Below are positions 36,410 to 44,977 of a DNA stretch of 64,000 bases, piece by piece (position 1 is the stretch's first letter; each line of letters begins with the position of its first letter). This DNA comes from Novispirillum itersonii (lineage in GTDB: Bacteria; Pseudomonadota; Alphaproteobacteria; Rhodospirillales; Rhodospirillaceae). The notes below the pieces were generated by a model that ran no database searches, was not told where the DNA came from, and saw nothing but the letters and a program-made list of their open reading frames with translations. Location of the stretch: the NCBI RefSeq assembly GCF_014205675.1, contig NZ_JACIIX010000008.1:124001-188000 (forward strand), given 5' to 3'. Made by a program: the position numbers and the translations under genes.

Positions 36410-37567
36410 ATGGCCGATACCACATTCCTGCACTGGCCGTTTTTCGAGGACCGCCACCGCACGCTGGCGGCGGAGCTGGACCGCTGGGCGGCGGACCATC
36501 TGGCGGCGGTGGACCACAGCGATACCGACACCGCCTGCCGGGATCTGGTGCGGCGGCTGGGTCAGGATGGCTGGCTGCTGCACTCTGCGCCCGATCCGCA
36601 AGCTGAAGGGGCGCGGCTGGATGTCCGCACCCTGTGCCTGATCCGCGAAACGCTGGGCCGTCACGATGCGCTGGCGGATTTCGCCTTTGCCATGCAGGGG
36701 CTGGGGGCGGGGCCGGTTTCCCTGTTCGGCACCCCGGAACAGCGCCGCCGCTGGCTGCCGCTGACCCGGACCGGCAAGGCGATTTCCGCCTTCGCCCTGA
36801 CCGAGCCGAAATCAGGGTCTGACGTTGCCACTATGGAGATGGCAGCGGTGCGTGATGGCGACAGCTACGTGCTGAACGGGGAAAAGACATGGATCTCCAA
36901 CGGGGGTATCGCCGACGTCTATGTGGTGTTCGCCCGCACCGGGGCGGCTGCCGACGGGGCGAAAGGGCTGTCGGCCTTCATCGTGCCCGCCGATACGCCG
37001 GGCCTGACGGTGGCGGAGCGGTTGCAGACCATCTCGCCGCATCCTTTAGCCCGGCTGGCCTTCACTGACTGCCGGATCCCGGCGTCGTCCCTGCTGGGGG
37101 CGGAAGGGCAGGGCTTCAAAATCGCCATGGCAACGCTGGATGTGTTCCGCTCCACCGTCGGAGCGGCGGCGCTGGGCTTTGCCCGCCGGGCGCTGGACGA
37201 AAGCCTGTCGCGGGCCAGCCAGCGCCACCTGTTCGGCAATCCGCTGGCCGACCTGCAACTGGTGCAGGGCATGCTGGCAGAGATGGCGCTGGCCGTCGAT
37301 GCGGCGGCGCTGCTGGTTTACCGCGCCGCCTGGACCAAGGACAGCGGTGCCCCCCGGGTGACGCGCGAGGCGGCGATGGCCAAGCTCTACGCCACCGAAG
37401 CGGCACAGGAGGTGATCGACAAGGCGGTGCAGATCCACGGCGGCGACGGCGTGCGCTCCGGCCATCCGGTGGAAAAGCTGTACCGAGAGATCCGCGCCCT
37501 GCGCATCTACGAAGGGGCATCGGAAGTGCAGAAAGTGGTGATTGCCCGGCAGGCCCTGATGGGCTGA
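36410..37567 (+). CDS. Acyl-CoA dehydrogenase
   Basis: A 385-residue FAD-dependent acyl-CoA dehydrogenase. Family segments are [17 protein letters not shown] (FAD/substrate loop), [56 protein letters not shown] and the C-terminal [16 protein letters not shown], whose Glu is the likely catalytic base. It presumably oxidises an alicyclic or ring-opened acyl-CoA intermediate and passes electrons to ETF. It sits between the crotonase and CoA ligase genes, with a 149-bp gap before the ligase. Confidence 0.94.
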   Translation: MADTTFLHWPFFEDRHRTLAAELDRWAADHLAAVDHSDTDTACRDLVRRLGQDGWLLHSAPDPQAEGARLDVRTLCLIRETLGRHDALADFAFAMQGLGAGPVSLFGTPEQRRRWLPLTRTGKAISAFALTEPKSGSDVATMEMAAVRDGDSYVLNGEKTWISNGGIADVYVVFARTGAAADGAKGLSAFIVPADTPGLTVAERLQTISPHPLARLAFTDCRIPASSLLGAEGQGFKIAMATLDVFRSTVGAAALGFARRALDESLSRASQRHLFGNPLADLQLVQGMLAEMALAVDAAALLVYRAAWTKDSGAPRVTREAAMAKLYATEAAQEVIDKAVQIHGGDGVRSGHPVEKLYREIRALRIYEGASEVQKVVIARQALMG

Positions 37568-37716
37568 TCCGGGCAGGGCGTTTGCTGAAAACCGGGACCG
37601 ACCAAAAAATCAACCGGCCCGGAACAAGAGTCAGGTCAGAAGCGGGAAAAACGGGCGGAACCGTCCAAAAAAACAAAAACGATGATGAACAGAGGCTTGA
37701 CCATAAGGAGGCGGAC

Positions 37717-39354
37717 ATGCTGGGTCCCACCGCGCATGTCGATACCTTTACCCGGGACAATCTGCCGCCGCTGGAACGCTGGCCGCAGCTTGATCTGAGC
37801 CGGGAAGCGTATCAGTACCCGGAGTATCTGAATGCCGGGGTCGAACTGACCGACCGGCTGGTGGAACAGGGCTTCGGCGACCGGATTGCCCTGAAGAGTG
37901 ATACTGAGGCCATTTCCTACCGTGACCTGTCGGCGCTGACCAACCGCATCGCGCAGGTGCTGGTGGAAGACCTGAAGGTGGTGCCGGGTGAGCGGGTGCT
38001 GATCCGCTCCGCCAACAATCCCCGGATGGTTGCCTGCTGGCTGGCGGTGATGAAGGCCGGAGCGGTGGCGGTCAACACCATGCCGCTGCTGCGGGCGGTG
38101 GAGCTGACCAAGGTGGTGGACAAGGCGGAAATCCGCGTTGCGCTGTGCGACCGCCGTCTGGAAGAGGAAATGCACCTCTGCGCCGCTGCCAGCCCGTTCC
38201 TGAAAAAAGTGGTGTACTTCGACGGGACCGGCACCGGCGCGGATGATCTGGAACGGCGGCTGGCCGGGAAGGATCCGGCTTTTGCCCCGGTGCGGACCGG
38301 GCGCGATGATGTGGCGCTGCTGGGCTTTACCTCCGGCACCACCGGGGCCCCGAAGGCCACCATGCACTTCCACCGCGACATCCTGATCATTGCCGACGGC
38401 TATGCGCAGGAAGTGTTGAATCCGCAGCCGGAGGACGTGTTCATCGGCTCCCCGCCGCTGGCCTTTACCTTCGGGCTGGGCGGTCTCGTGGTATTTCCGC
38501 TGCGCTTCGGGGCCACGGCCTGTCTGGTGGAGGATGCCCGCCCGGCCAGCCTGCTGGCGTCGATCCAGCGGCATCAGGCGACACTGGTGTTCACCGCCCC
38601 CACCGCCTACCGGGTCATTCTCGCCACCCTGCAACAGCAGGGCAGCACCGATGCCGTGGCCAGCCTGCGGGCGGCGGTGTCGGCGGGGGAAACCCTGCCG
38701 CCGTCCATCTGCCAGATGTGGATGGAACGCACCGGCAAGCCGATCCTCGACGGGATCGGGGCGACGGAAATGCTGCACATTTTTATCTCCAACCGCTTCG
38801 GCGAAATCCGCCCCGGCTCCACCGGGCGGGCGGTGCCGGGCTATACGGCGATGATCGTCGATGATGCCATGACCCCGCTGCCGCCGGGATCGGTCGGCAA
38901 ACTGGCGGTGCGCGGGCCGACCGGCTGCCGCTACATGGCTGATGACCGGCAGGGCACCTACGTGCGCGATGGCTGGAACCTGACCGGCGACGCCTTCCGC
39001 ATGGATGAGGACGGCTACTTCTGGTTTGCCGCCCGCACCGACGACATGATCGTGTCAGCCGGGTACAACATCGCCGGGCCGGAGGTGGAAGACGCCCTGC
39101 TGACCCATCCTGATGTCGCCGAATGTGCGGTGATCGGGGTGGAGGATGAGGACCGAGGCCAGATCGTACAGGCCCATGTGGTGCTGAAAGATGGGACCGG
39201 GGCCGGACCGGAGAAGGTGAGGGAGTTGCAGGATTATGTGAAAAGCCGGATCGCGCCGTACAAATACCCGCGATCCATCGTTTTCACCGATGCCCTGCCG
39301 AAAACCGCCACCGGCAAGATCCAGCGCTTCCGCCTGCGCGATGCAGCAGCCTGA
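37717..39354 (+). CDS. Benzoate/2-aminobenzoate-CoA ligase family protein
   Basis: A 545-residue acyl-adenylating ligase. AMP-binding motif GFTSGTTGAPKATMHFHRD, then DGIGATEMLHIFISN (substrate pocket of benzoate-CoA ligases), TGDAFRMDEDGYFWFAARTDDMI, and the catalytic Lys in LPKTATGKIQRF. In context it activates 2-aminobenzoate to the CoA ester consumed by the monooxygenase/reductase. AAGGAGG precedes the ATG at 37717 at ideal spacing, while an open frame back to 37582 adds Lys/Asn-rich residues without homology. The 149-bp upstream gap is A-rich and may hold a secondary promoter. Confidence 0.92.
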   Translation: MLGPTAHVDTFTRDNLPPLERWPQLDLSREAYQYPEYLNAGVELTDRLVEQGFGDRIALKSDTEAISYRDLSALTNRIAQVLVEDLKVVPGERVLIRSANNPRMVACWLAVMKAGAVAVNTMPLLRAVELTKVVDKAEIRVALCDRRLEEEMHLCAAASPFLKKVVYFDGTGTGADDLERRLAGKDPAFAPVRTGRDDVALLGFTSGTTGAPKATMHFHRDILIIADGYAQEVLNPQPEDVFIGSPPLAFTFGLGGLVVFPLRFGATACLVEDARPASLLASIQRHQATLVFTAPTAYRVILATLQQQGSTDAVASLRAAVSAGETLPPSICQMWMERTGKPILDGIGATEMLHIFISNRFGEIRPGSTGRAVPGYTAMIVDDAMTPLPPGSVGKLAVRGPTGCRYMADDRQGTYVRDGWNLTGDAFRMDEDGYFWFAARTDDMIVSAGYNIAGPEVEDALLTHPDVAECAVIGVEDEDRGQIVQAHVVLKDGTGAGPEKVRELQDYVKSRIAPYKYPRSIVFTDALPKTATGKIQRFRLRDAAA

Positions 39355-39472
39355 TCAATCCTGTACTTTCTAAAAAAAGTGTTCTCGTTTCAGGATGATG
39401 CACGCCAATAATGGCAGCGACGCCGCGCCACGGAAACAAATCGGTGGGCGGCGAAACAGGGAGAACAAAACC

Positions 39473-40636
39473 ATGACCTTGCGGAAGATCCTTCTGGGGG
39501 CGGCGGCCGCCACCACGCTGGCGCTGGTGTCCGGGGCTGCCTCGGCGGAAGGGACCAAGATCGGCATGATCACCACCCTGTCCGGCAGCGGTGCCGGTCT
39601 GGGGATTGATGTGCGCGACGGCTTTATGCTGGCGGTCAAGCAGGGCGGCGGCAAGCTGGGAGGCAAAGCCGTCGACGTGCTGATCGAGGATGATGCGCAG
39701 GCCCCGGATAAGGCCAAGCAGATCGCCGAAAAGTTTGTGAAGAAGGACGAGGTCAAGGTGATGACCGGCATCATCTGGTCCAACCTTGCCCTTGCCGTGG
39801 TGCCGGGAGTCCTGAAGGACGGCGTCACCTATATTTCCACCAATGCCGGCCCCAGCCAGCTGGCCGGGGAAAAGTGTGATCCCGGCTACTTCAACGTGGC
39901 ATGGCAGAACGACAACCTGCATGAAGGCACCGGCAAATACGTGAACGATGCCGGATTCAAGAATGTCTTCCTGCTGGCCCCCAACTATCCGGCGGGCAAG
40001 GATGCCATTGCCGGCTTCCAGCGTTACTACAAGGGCGGGGTGGCCGGGTCGCTGTTCACCAAGGTCGGCCAGACCGATTATGCTGCCGAAATCGCCGCCA
40101 TCCGCGATGCCAAGCCGGATGCGGTCTACTTCTTCCTGCCCGGTGGCATGGGCATCGCCTTCATGAAGCAGCTTCAGCAGGCGGGCCTGAAGGTGCCGGT
40201 GTTCGGTCCGGCATTCTCCTTCGATCAGGATGTGCTGCCCGCCATCGGCGATGCGGCGCTGGGCGTCAAGAATGCCTCCCAGTGGTCGAAGGATCTGGAC
40301 AACCCGGCCAACAAGGCCTTCGTCGCCGCCTTCCAGAAGGAATATGGCCGTCTGCCGTCGCTGTATGCCTCGCAGGGGTATGATGCGGCGCACCTGATCG
40401 GCTCTGCCCTGAAGAGCACGGACCCGAAGGATGCCAAGGCGTTCCAGGCGGCGGTGAAGAAGGCGGACTTTGCTTCGGTGCGCGGGGCCTTCGTCTTCGG
40501 GCCGAACAACCACCCGGTGCAGGACATTTACGTCCGCGAAGTGGTGAAGGAAGGCGACGTGCTGACCAACAAGGTCATCGGTGTCGCCTTCCGTAACCAT
40601 CAGGATGCCTATGTCGACCTCTGCAAGATGCAGTAA
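39473..40636 (+). CDS. LIV-type ABC substrate-binding protein, probably aromatic-acid specific
   Basis: A 387-residue periplasmic binding protein of the Peripla_BP_6 (LivK/UrtA-like) family with a clear signal peptide (MTLRKILLGAAAATTLALV...ASA). The mature start TKIGMITTLSGSGAGLGIDVRDGF is the usual first strand and ligand loop. YISTNAGPSQLAG and FLLAPNYPAGKDAIAGFQR line the cleft. Being inside the anthraniloyl-CoA operon, it is likely to bind 2-aminobenzoate or a related aromatic acid. GGGAG lies about nine bases before the ATG at 39473. A long hairpin follows before the permease gene. Confidence 0.9.
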   Translation: MTLRKILLGAAAATTLALVSGAASAEGTKIGMITTLSGSGAGLGIDVRDGFMLAVKQGGGKLGGKAVDVLIEDDAQAPDKAKQIAEKFVKKDEVKVMTGIIWSNLALAVVPGVLKDGVTYISTNAGPSQLAGEKCDPGYFNVAWQNDNLHEGTGKYVNDAGFKNVFLLAPNYPAGKDAIAGFQRYYKGGVAGSLFTKVGQTDYAAEIAAIRDAKPDAVYFFLPGGMGIAFMKQLQQAGLKVPVFGPAFSFDQDVLPAIGDAALGVKNASQWSKDLDNPANKAFVAAFQKEYGRLPSLYASQGYDAAHLIGSALKSTDPKDAKAFQAAVKKADFASVRGAFVFGPNNHPVQDIYVREVVKEGDVLTNKVIGVAFRNHQDAYVDLCKMQ

Positions 40637-40659
40637 GGCCGCCCTCGGGCTTCCGGGCT

Positions 40660-40698
40660 GATCCCGGCGGCGGGGCACCGCGCCCCGCCTCCGGGATC
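40660..40698 (+). promoter_or_regulatory. Long GC-rich hairpin between binding-protein and permease genes
   Basis: GATCCCGG-C-GGCGGGGC, loop ACCGC, GCCCCGCC-T-CCGGGATC: 16 base pairs with one mismatch, 24 bp after the binding-protein stop. There is no immediate T tract, so it more likely protects the upstream mRNA 3' end or attenuates than fully terminates. Confidence 0.75.
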
Positions 40699-40737
40699 CC
40701 CCACCCGTTTTCCTTCCAGACAACCGGGGATACCGAC

Positions 40738-41658
40738 ATGTCAGCTGCGTTCCTGCTGGAGCAGCTTCTCAATGGTGTTCAGTTCGGGGTCATGCTGTTC
40801 CTGATGTCAGCCGGGCTGACACTGGTGTTCGGCGTGATGGGGCTGATCAATCTGGCGCACGGCTCGCTGTATATGGTCGGGGCCTTTGTCTGCGCATGGG
40901 TGGCCGGGGCGACCGGATCGTTCTGGCTGGGTCTGCCCGCCGGGCTGATTGCCGCCGCCGCCGCCGGGGCCGCCGTGGAAGTGCTGGTGATGCGCCGCCT
41001 GTATGACCGCGATCACCTTGATCAGGTGCTGGCAACCTTCAGCCTGATCCTGATCTTCTCCGAAGGCACCCGCTGGATCTTTGGCAACCAGCCGCTGTAC
41101 CTGAACATTCCGCCGCTGCTGTCCGGGGTGATCCCGCTGCCCGGCGACGGGGGCTATCCGCTGTACCGGGTGGCGATCATCGCCGTCGGCATTGTGGTGG
41201 CGATCGGGCTGTACCTGCTGATTTCCCGCACCCGGCTGGGCATGCAGATCCGCGCCGGGGAAGCCGACCGCGAGATGATCGGCGCGCTGGGGGTGGATAT
41301 CAAGACCCTCTACACCGTGGTGTTCGCGCTGGGGGCGATGCTGGCCGGGGCCGCCGGGGCGCTGGTCGGGGCGTTGCAGTCGGTGCAGGTGGGGATGGGG
41401 GAATCCGTCCTGATCCTTGCCTTCGTCGTGATTGTCATCGGCGGGATCGGCTCCATCAAGGGGGCGCTGGTGGCGGCGCTGCTGGTCGGGTTGGTCGATA
41501 CGCTGGGGCGGGCCTTCCTGCCGCGCCTGCTGACGCTGGTGATGCCGGCGTCGGATGCGGGCACCACCGGATCGGCGCTGGCGTCGATGGCGATCTATCT
41601 GGTTATGGCGGCCATTCTGGCATGGCGGCCCAAGGGACTGTTTCCGGCCCATGGATAA
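40738..41658 (+). CDS. Branched-chain-type ABC permease (LivH-like)
   Basis: A 306-residue inner-membrane permease with about eight helices. LivH features: GLTLVFGVMGLINLAHGSLYMVGAF near the N-terminus and GMQIRAGEADREMIGALGVDIKTLY in the cytoplasmic coupling loop, then AFVVIVIGGIGSIKGALVAALLVG. Forms a heterodimer with the next gene product. Stop overlaps the LivM-like start by eight bases. Confidence 0.94.
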   Translation: MSAAFLLEQLLNGVQFGVMLFLMSAGLTLVFGVMGLINLAHGSLYMVGAFVCAWVAGATGSFWLGLPAGLIAAAAAGAAVEVLVMRRLYDRDHLDQVLATFSLILIFSEGTRWIFGNQPLYLNIPPLLSGVIPLPGDGGYPLYRVAIIAVGIVVAIGLYLLISRTRLGMQIRAGEADREMIGALGVDIKTLYTVVFALGAMLAGAAGALVGALQSVQVGMGESVLILAFVVIVIGGIGSIKGALVAALLVGLVDTLGRAFLPRLLTLVMPASDAGTTGSALASMAIYLVMAAILAWRPKGLFPAHG

Positions 41659-42652
41659 CTCACGCAGCAACTCATTCCTCCGCAGCCGCGAAGGCGTGCT
41701 GACCGTGGCGGCGCTGGCGGTTCTGCTGGCCGCGCCGCTGGTGGCGCAGGCAGCGGGGCAGACCTACTTCATTTCCCTCGCCTCCCGCGTGGCGATTCTG
41801 GCGCTGGCCGGGGTCGGGCTGAATCTGGCGCTGGGCACCGGCGGGATGATCAGTTTCGGTCATGCCGCCTTCTTCGGGCTCGGCGGCTATGTCGCCGGGG
41901 CGATGGTATTCCATGCGCAGGAAGGCGGGCGGTTCCTCGGCCTGCTGGAGGGCACCCAGCAGGCGCTGGTGTCGTGGCCGCTGGCACTGGGGATCGCGGG
42001 GATTGCCGCCCTGTTCATCGGGGTGATCAGCCTGCGCACCAGCGGCGTCTACTTCATCATGATCACGCTGGCCTTCGCCCAGATGTTCTATTACCTCGGC
42101 CTGTCGTTCCCGACCTATGGCGGGGAAGACGGGATGACCCTGTACGAACGCTCGACGCTGGGCGGGCTGTCGGTGTCGGGGGATCTGCCGTTCTTCTTCG
42201 TCTGCTTCGGGGCGCTGCTGCTGGCGCTGCTGCTGTGTTCCCGCCTGATCAGCTCCCGCTTCGGGGCGGCCCTGATGACGGCGCGGCAGAACGAGACCCG
42301 CCTTGCCACCGTCGGCATCAATCCGTTTCCGGTCAGGCTGACCGGGTTCGTGATCTCGGCGATGATCACCGCACTGGCCGGGGTGCTGCTGGTGGAACAG
42401 AACGGCTTTGCCAGCCCGTCGCTGCTGTCGTGGCACCGCTCCGGCGAGATCATGATTTTCGTCATCCTTGGCGGGGTCGGGCGGCTGATCGGCCCGGTGC
42501 TGGGGGCGGCGGTGTTCATCCTGCTGGAAACCGTGATCGGCGGCTACACCGACCGCTGGCAGCTGGTGCTGGGGCTGGTGCTGCTGGGCATCGTGCTGTT
42601 TGCGCGGGGTGGTCTGGTCGGCCTGCTGGCGGGGAGGGCGCGCCATGACTGA
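41651..42652 (+). CDS. Branched-chain-type ABC permease (LivM-like)
   Basis: A 333-residue permease with about nine helices. LivM features: ALAGVGLNLALGTGGMISFGHAAFFGLGGYVAGA, LRTSGVYFIMITLAFAQMFYY, and GGVGRLIGPVLGAAVFILLE near the C-terminus. The ATG at 41651 overlaps the LivH-like gene by eight bases; an open frame back to 41555 is the shadow of that gene. Overlaps the next ATPase gene by eight bases. Confidence 0.94.
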   Translation: MDNSRSNSFLRSREGVLTVAALAVLLAAPLVAQAAGQTYFISLASRVAILALAGVGLNLALGTGGMISFGHAAFFGLGGYVAGAMVFHAQEGGRFLGLLEGTQQALVSWPLALGIAGIAALFIGVISLRTSGVYFIMITLAFAQMFYYLGLSFPTYGGEDGMTLYERSTLGGLSVSGDLPFFFVCFGALLLALLLCSRLISSRFGAALMTARQNETRLATVGINPFPVRLTGFVISAMITALAGVLLVEQNGFASPSLLSWHRSGEIMIFVILGGVGRLIGPVLGAAVFILLETVIGGYTDRWQLVLGLVLLGIVLFARGGLVGLLAGRARHD

Positions 42653-43391
42653 TCTTCTGGTTCTCAACGGCTTGCAGAAGCATTTCGGGGCCCTGCGCGC
42701 CACCGATGATGTCTCGCTGTCGGTGCGGCCCGGCACCCTGCATGCGCTGATCGGTCCCAACGGGGCGGGCAAATCGACCCTGATCGGCCAGATTGCCGGA
42801 ACCATCACCCCCGACCGTGGCACCATCACCTTCCGGGGCGAGGATGTCACCCCGCTGACCCTGCCGCAGCGGGCCCGGAAAGGACTGGGGCGGACCTTCC
42901 AGATTTCCTCCCTGATCCCGGAATTTTCGGCGCTGCGCAATGTGATGCTGGCGGTGCAGGCCCGGCAGGGCAGCAGCTTCCGCTTCTGGGGCCGGGTGAT
43001 GGCCGACCGCAGCCTGACCGGACCGGCGCAGGCCTGTCTGGAGCGGGTCGGTCTGGCCGACCGCGCCCGGGTGCCGGTCAGCGATCTGTCGCACGGCGAA
43101 CGGCGGCAGCTGGAACTGGCGGTGGCGCTGGCGCTGGAACCGGTGCTGCTGCTGCTGGACGAGCCGATGGCCGGTCTGGGGCCGGAAGAGTCCCGCAAAA
43201 TGACCGATCTGCTGCATACCCTGAAGCGGGAAACCGCCATGCTGCTGGTTGAACACGATATGGACGCGGTGTTTTCACTGGCGGATGAGGTCTCGGTGCT
43301 GGTCTACGGGCGGGTGATCGCCAACGGGCCGGTGGCGGAGATCCGCACCTCCGCCGCCGTGCGCGAAGCCTATCTGGGGGAGGACGCGTGA
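42645..43391 (+). CDS. Branched-chain-type ABC ATPase (LivG-like)
   Basis: A 248-residue ATPase. Walker A GPNGAGKSTLIGQ, the LivG-typical GLGRTFQISSLIPEFSALRNV, signature DLSHGERRQLELA, Walker B LLLLDEPMAGLGPEES and switch LLVEHDMDAVF. Signature Ser is followed by HGE rather than GGE, a common variant in LivG proteins. GGGGAGGG lies before the ATG at 42645. TGATG overlap with the LivF-like gene. Confidence 0.94.
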   Translation: MTDLLVLNGLQKHFGALRATDDVSLSVRPGTLHALIGPNGAGKSTLIGQIAGTITPDRGTITFRGEDVTPLTLPQRARKGLGRTFQISSLIPEFSALRNVMLAVQARQGSSFRFWGRVMADRSLTGPAQACLERVGLADRARVPVSDLSHGERRQLELAVALALEPVLLLLDEPMAGLGPEESRKMTDLLHTLKRETAMLLVEHDMDAVFSLADEVSVLVYGRVIANGPVAEIRTSAAVREAYLGEDA

Positions 43392-44089
43392 TGCTGACCG
43401 TCAGCGGTCTGGAAACCTTTTACGGCCCCAGTCAGGCCCTGTTCGGGGTCGATCTGTCGCTTCAGCAGGGGCAGGTTCTGGCCCTGATGGGCCGCAACGG
43501 CATGGGCAAGACCACCACCATCCGCTCCATCATGCGGCTGACCCCACCGAAGCGTGGCACCGTCCACTTTGCCGGGCAGGATCTGGCCGGGTTGCAGGCT
43601 TTCCGCGTGGCCCGGCTGGGGCTGGGGCTGGTGCCGGAAGGGCGGCGGGTGTTTGCCCCACTGTCAGTGGAGGAAAACCTGCGCGCCACGGCGCGGGAGG
43701 CGGAGGACACCGGCGGCTGGACCCTGCAACGGGTCTATGCCCTGTTTCCGCGCCTGCGGGAGCGGGCCGGGCAGGCGGCGCGCACCCTGTCCGGCGGCGA
43801 GCAGCAGATGCTGGCGGTCGGCCGGGCGCTGATGACCAACCCGCGCCTGCTGATCCTCGACGAGGCCACCGAAGGGCTGGCCCCGCTGATCCGGGCGGAA
43901 ATCTGGTCGGCGATTGCTGCCCTGAAGGCGGAAGGCCTGTCGATTCTGGTGGTCGATAAACACCTGAAGGATCTGCTGCCGCTGGCCGATGCCTGCGTGG
44001 TGCTGGAAAAGGGCCGCTCCGTCTGGGCGGGCAGCCCGCAGACCCTTCAAGGGGACGCTGACCTGCAACACCGCTATCTGGGGGTGTGA
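43391..44089 (+). CDS. Branched-chain-type ABC ATPase (LivF-like)
   Basis: A 232-residue ATPase. Walker A GRNGMGKTTTIRSIM, GLGLVPEGRRVFAPLSVEENL, signature LSGGEQQMLAVGRAL, Walker B LLILDEATEGLAP. The switch position reads LVVDKHLKDLL instead of the usual EQN/EHDH type; the His is retained but the preceding residues are unusual. The ATG at 43391 overlaps the LivG-like stop; the GTG at 43388 is a weaker alternative. Completes the five-gene importer. Confidence 0.93.
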   Translation: MLTVSGLETFYGPSQALFGVDLSLQQGQVLALMGRNGMGKTTTIRSIMRLTPPKRGTVHFAGQDLAGLQAFRVARLGLGLVPEGRRVFAPLSVEENLRATAREAEDTGGWTLQRVYALFPRLRERAGQAARTLSGGEQQMLAVGRALMTNPRLLILDEATEGLAPLIRAEIWSAIAALKAEGLSILVVDKHLKDLLPLADACVVLEKGRSVWAGSPQTLQGDADLQHRYLGV

Positions 44090-44090
44090 G

Positions 44091-44495
44091 ATGGCAGCCT
44101 TTGTGACCACCCGCAAAATCCTGTTTCAGCACTGCGATCCGGCGGGGATTGTGTTCTATCCCCGCTATTTCGAGATGATCAATTCGGTGGTGGAGGAATG
44201 GTTCGAGGATGTTCTCGGCCACTCCTTCGCCAGCCTGCACATGGACCAGAAGAAGGGCGTACCGACGGCGGGGATCTCGGTGGATTTCCGCGCCCCCAGC
44301 CGTCTGGGCGAGGTGCTGACCTTTACCCTGACCCCCGGCCCGCTGGGCCGCTCGCGCATCCCCTGCCGGATTGAAGCCCATGGCGGCGGACAGTTGCGGC
44401 TGGAAGGGGCGCTGACGCTGGTCTATGTCGATGGCGTCACCCTGAAGTCGGAACCCCTGCCTGCCACCTTGGCACAGCGGATTGAACAGTCCTGA
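44091..44495 (+). CDS. Acyl-CoA thioesterase, 4-hydroxybenzoyl-CoA thioesterase family
   Basis: A 134-residue hot-dog thioesterase. QHCDPAGIVFYPRYFEMINSVVEEW carries the catalytic Asp of 4HBT enzymes, and ISVDFRAPSRLGEVLTF is the second strand pair. In the operon it may release trapped aromatic CoA esters and recover CoA, as suggested for thioesterases of other aryl-CoA pathways. It starts one base after the LivF-like stop; an upstream open frame is the shadow of that gene. Confidence 0.92.
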   Translation: MAAFVTTRKILFQHCDPAGIVFYPRYFEMINSVVEEWFEDVLGHSFASLHMDQKKGVPTAGISVDFRAPSRLGEVLTFTLTPGPLGRSRIPCRIEAHGGGQLRLEGALTLVYVDGVTLKSEPLPATLAQRIEQS

Positions 44496-44578
44496 CCTGA
44501 TCCCCGGTTTTACCCGTCGTCCGTCTGTGGATCTGCCTGTGGCGTCCGCGCCGGGCGCCTGATGAGAGAGTTGATGAC

Positions 44579-44971
44579 ATGCACGATCTTCTGCACCCCA
44601 AGACCTGGAAGCCCGCCATCGGTTATGCCAATGGCATCAAGGCCACCGGCACCACCCTGTATCTGGGCGGTCAGATCGGCTGGAACGGTCAGCAGGAGTT
44701 TGAGACCGACGACTTTGTCGGTCAGGTTGAACAGGCCCTGCGCAACATTGTCGCCATTCTGGAAGAAGGCGGGGCCGGGCCGGAGCATCTGGTGCGGCTG
44801 ACCTGGTATGTCACCGACAAGCGGGAATACCTCGACCGCCTGAAGGATGTCGGACAGGCCTACCGCACCGTGCTGGGCCGCCACTTCCCGGCGATGACGA
44901 TGGTACAGGTGGCGGCGCTGGTCGAGGACCGCGCCAAGGTGGAGATCGAAGCCACCGCCGTTCTGCCGTAA
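44579..44971 (+). CDS. RidA/YjgF-family protein, candidate enamine/imine deaminase
   Basis: A 130-residue RidA-fold protein (trimeric enamine/imine hydrolases). Family segments: LYLGGQIGWNGQQEFETDDFVGQVEQALRNI, VRLTWYVTDKREY, FPAMTMVQVAALVEDRAKVEIEATA. The Arg of active RidA proteins (usually in the R-A-A/V-V... strand near residue 105) is not obvious: the stretch reads AMTMVQVAAL, so it belongs to a divergent subgroup. Last gene of the rightward operon, 83 bp after the thioesterase. The dearomatised pathway intermediate is an enamine, so this protein may hydrolyse it to ketone and ammonia (inference). Confidence 0.88.
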   Translation: MHDLLHPKTWKPAIGYANGIKATGTTLYLGGQIGWNGQQEFETDDFVGQVEQALRNIVAILEEGGAGPEHLVRLTWYVTDKREYLDRLKDVGQAYRTVLGRHFPAMTMVQVAALVEDRAKVEIEATAVLP

Positions 44972-44977
44972 CGCTTT

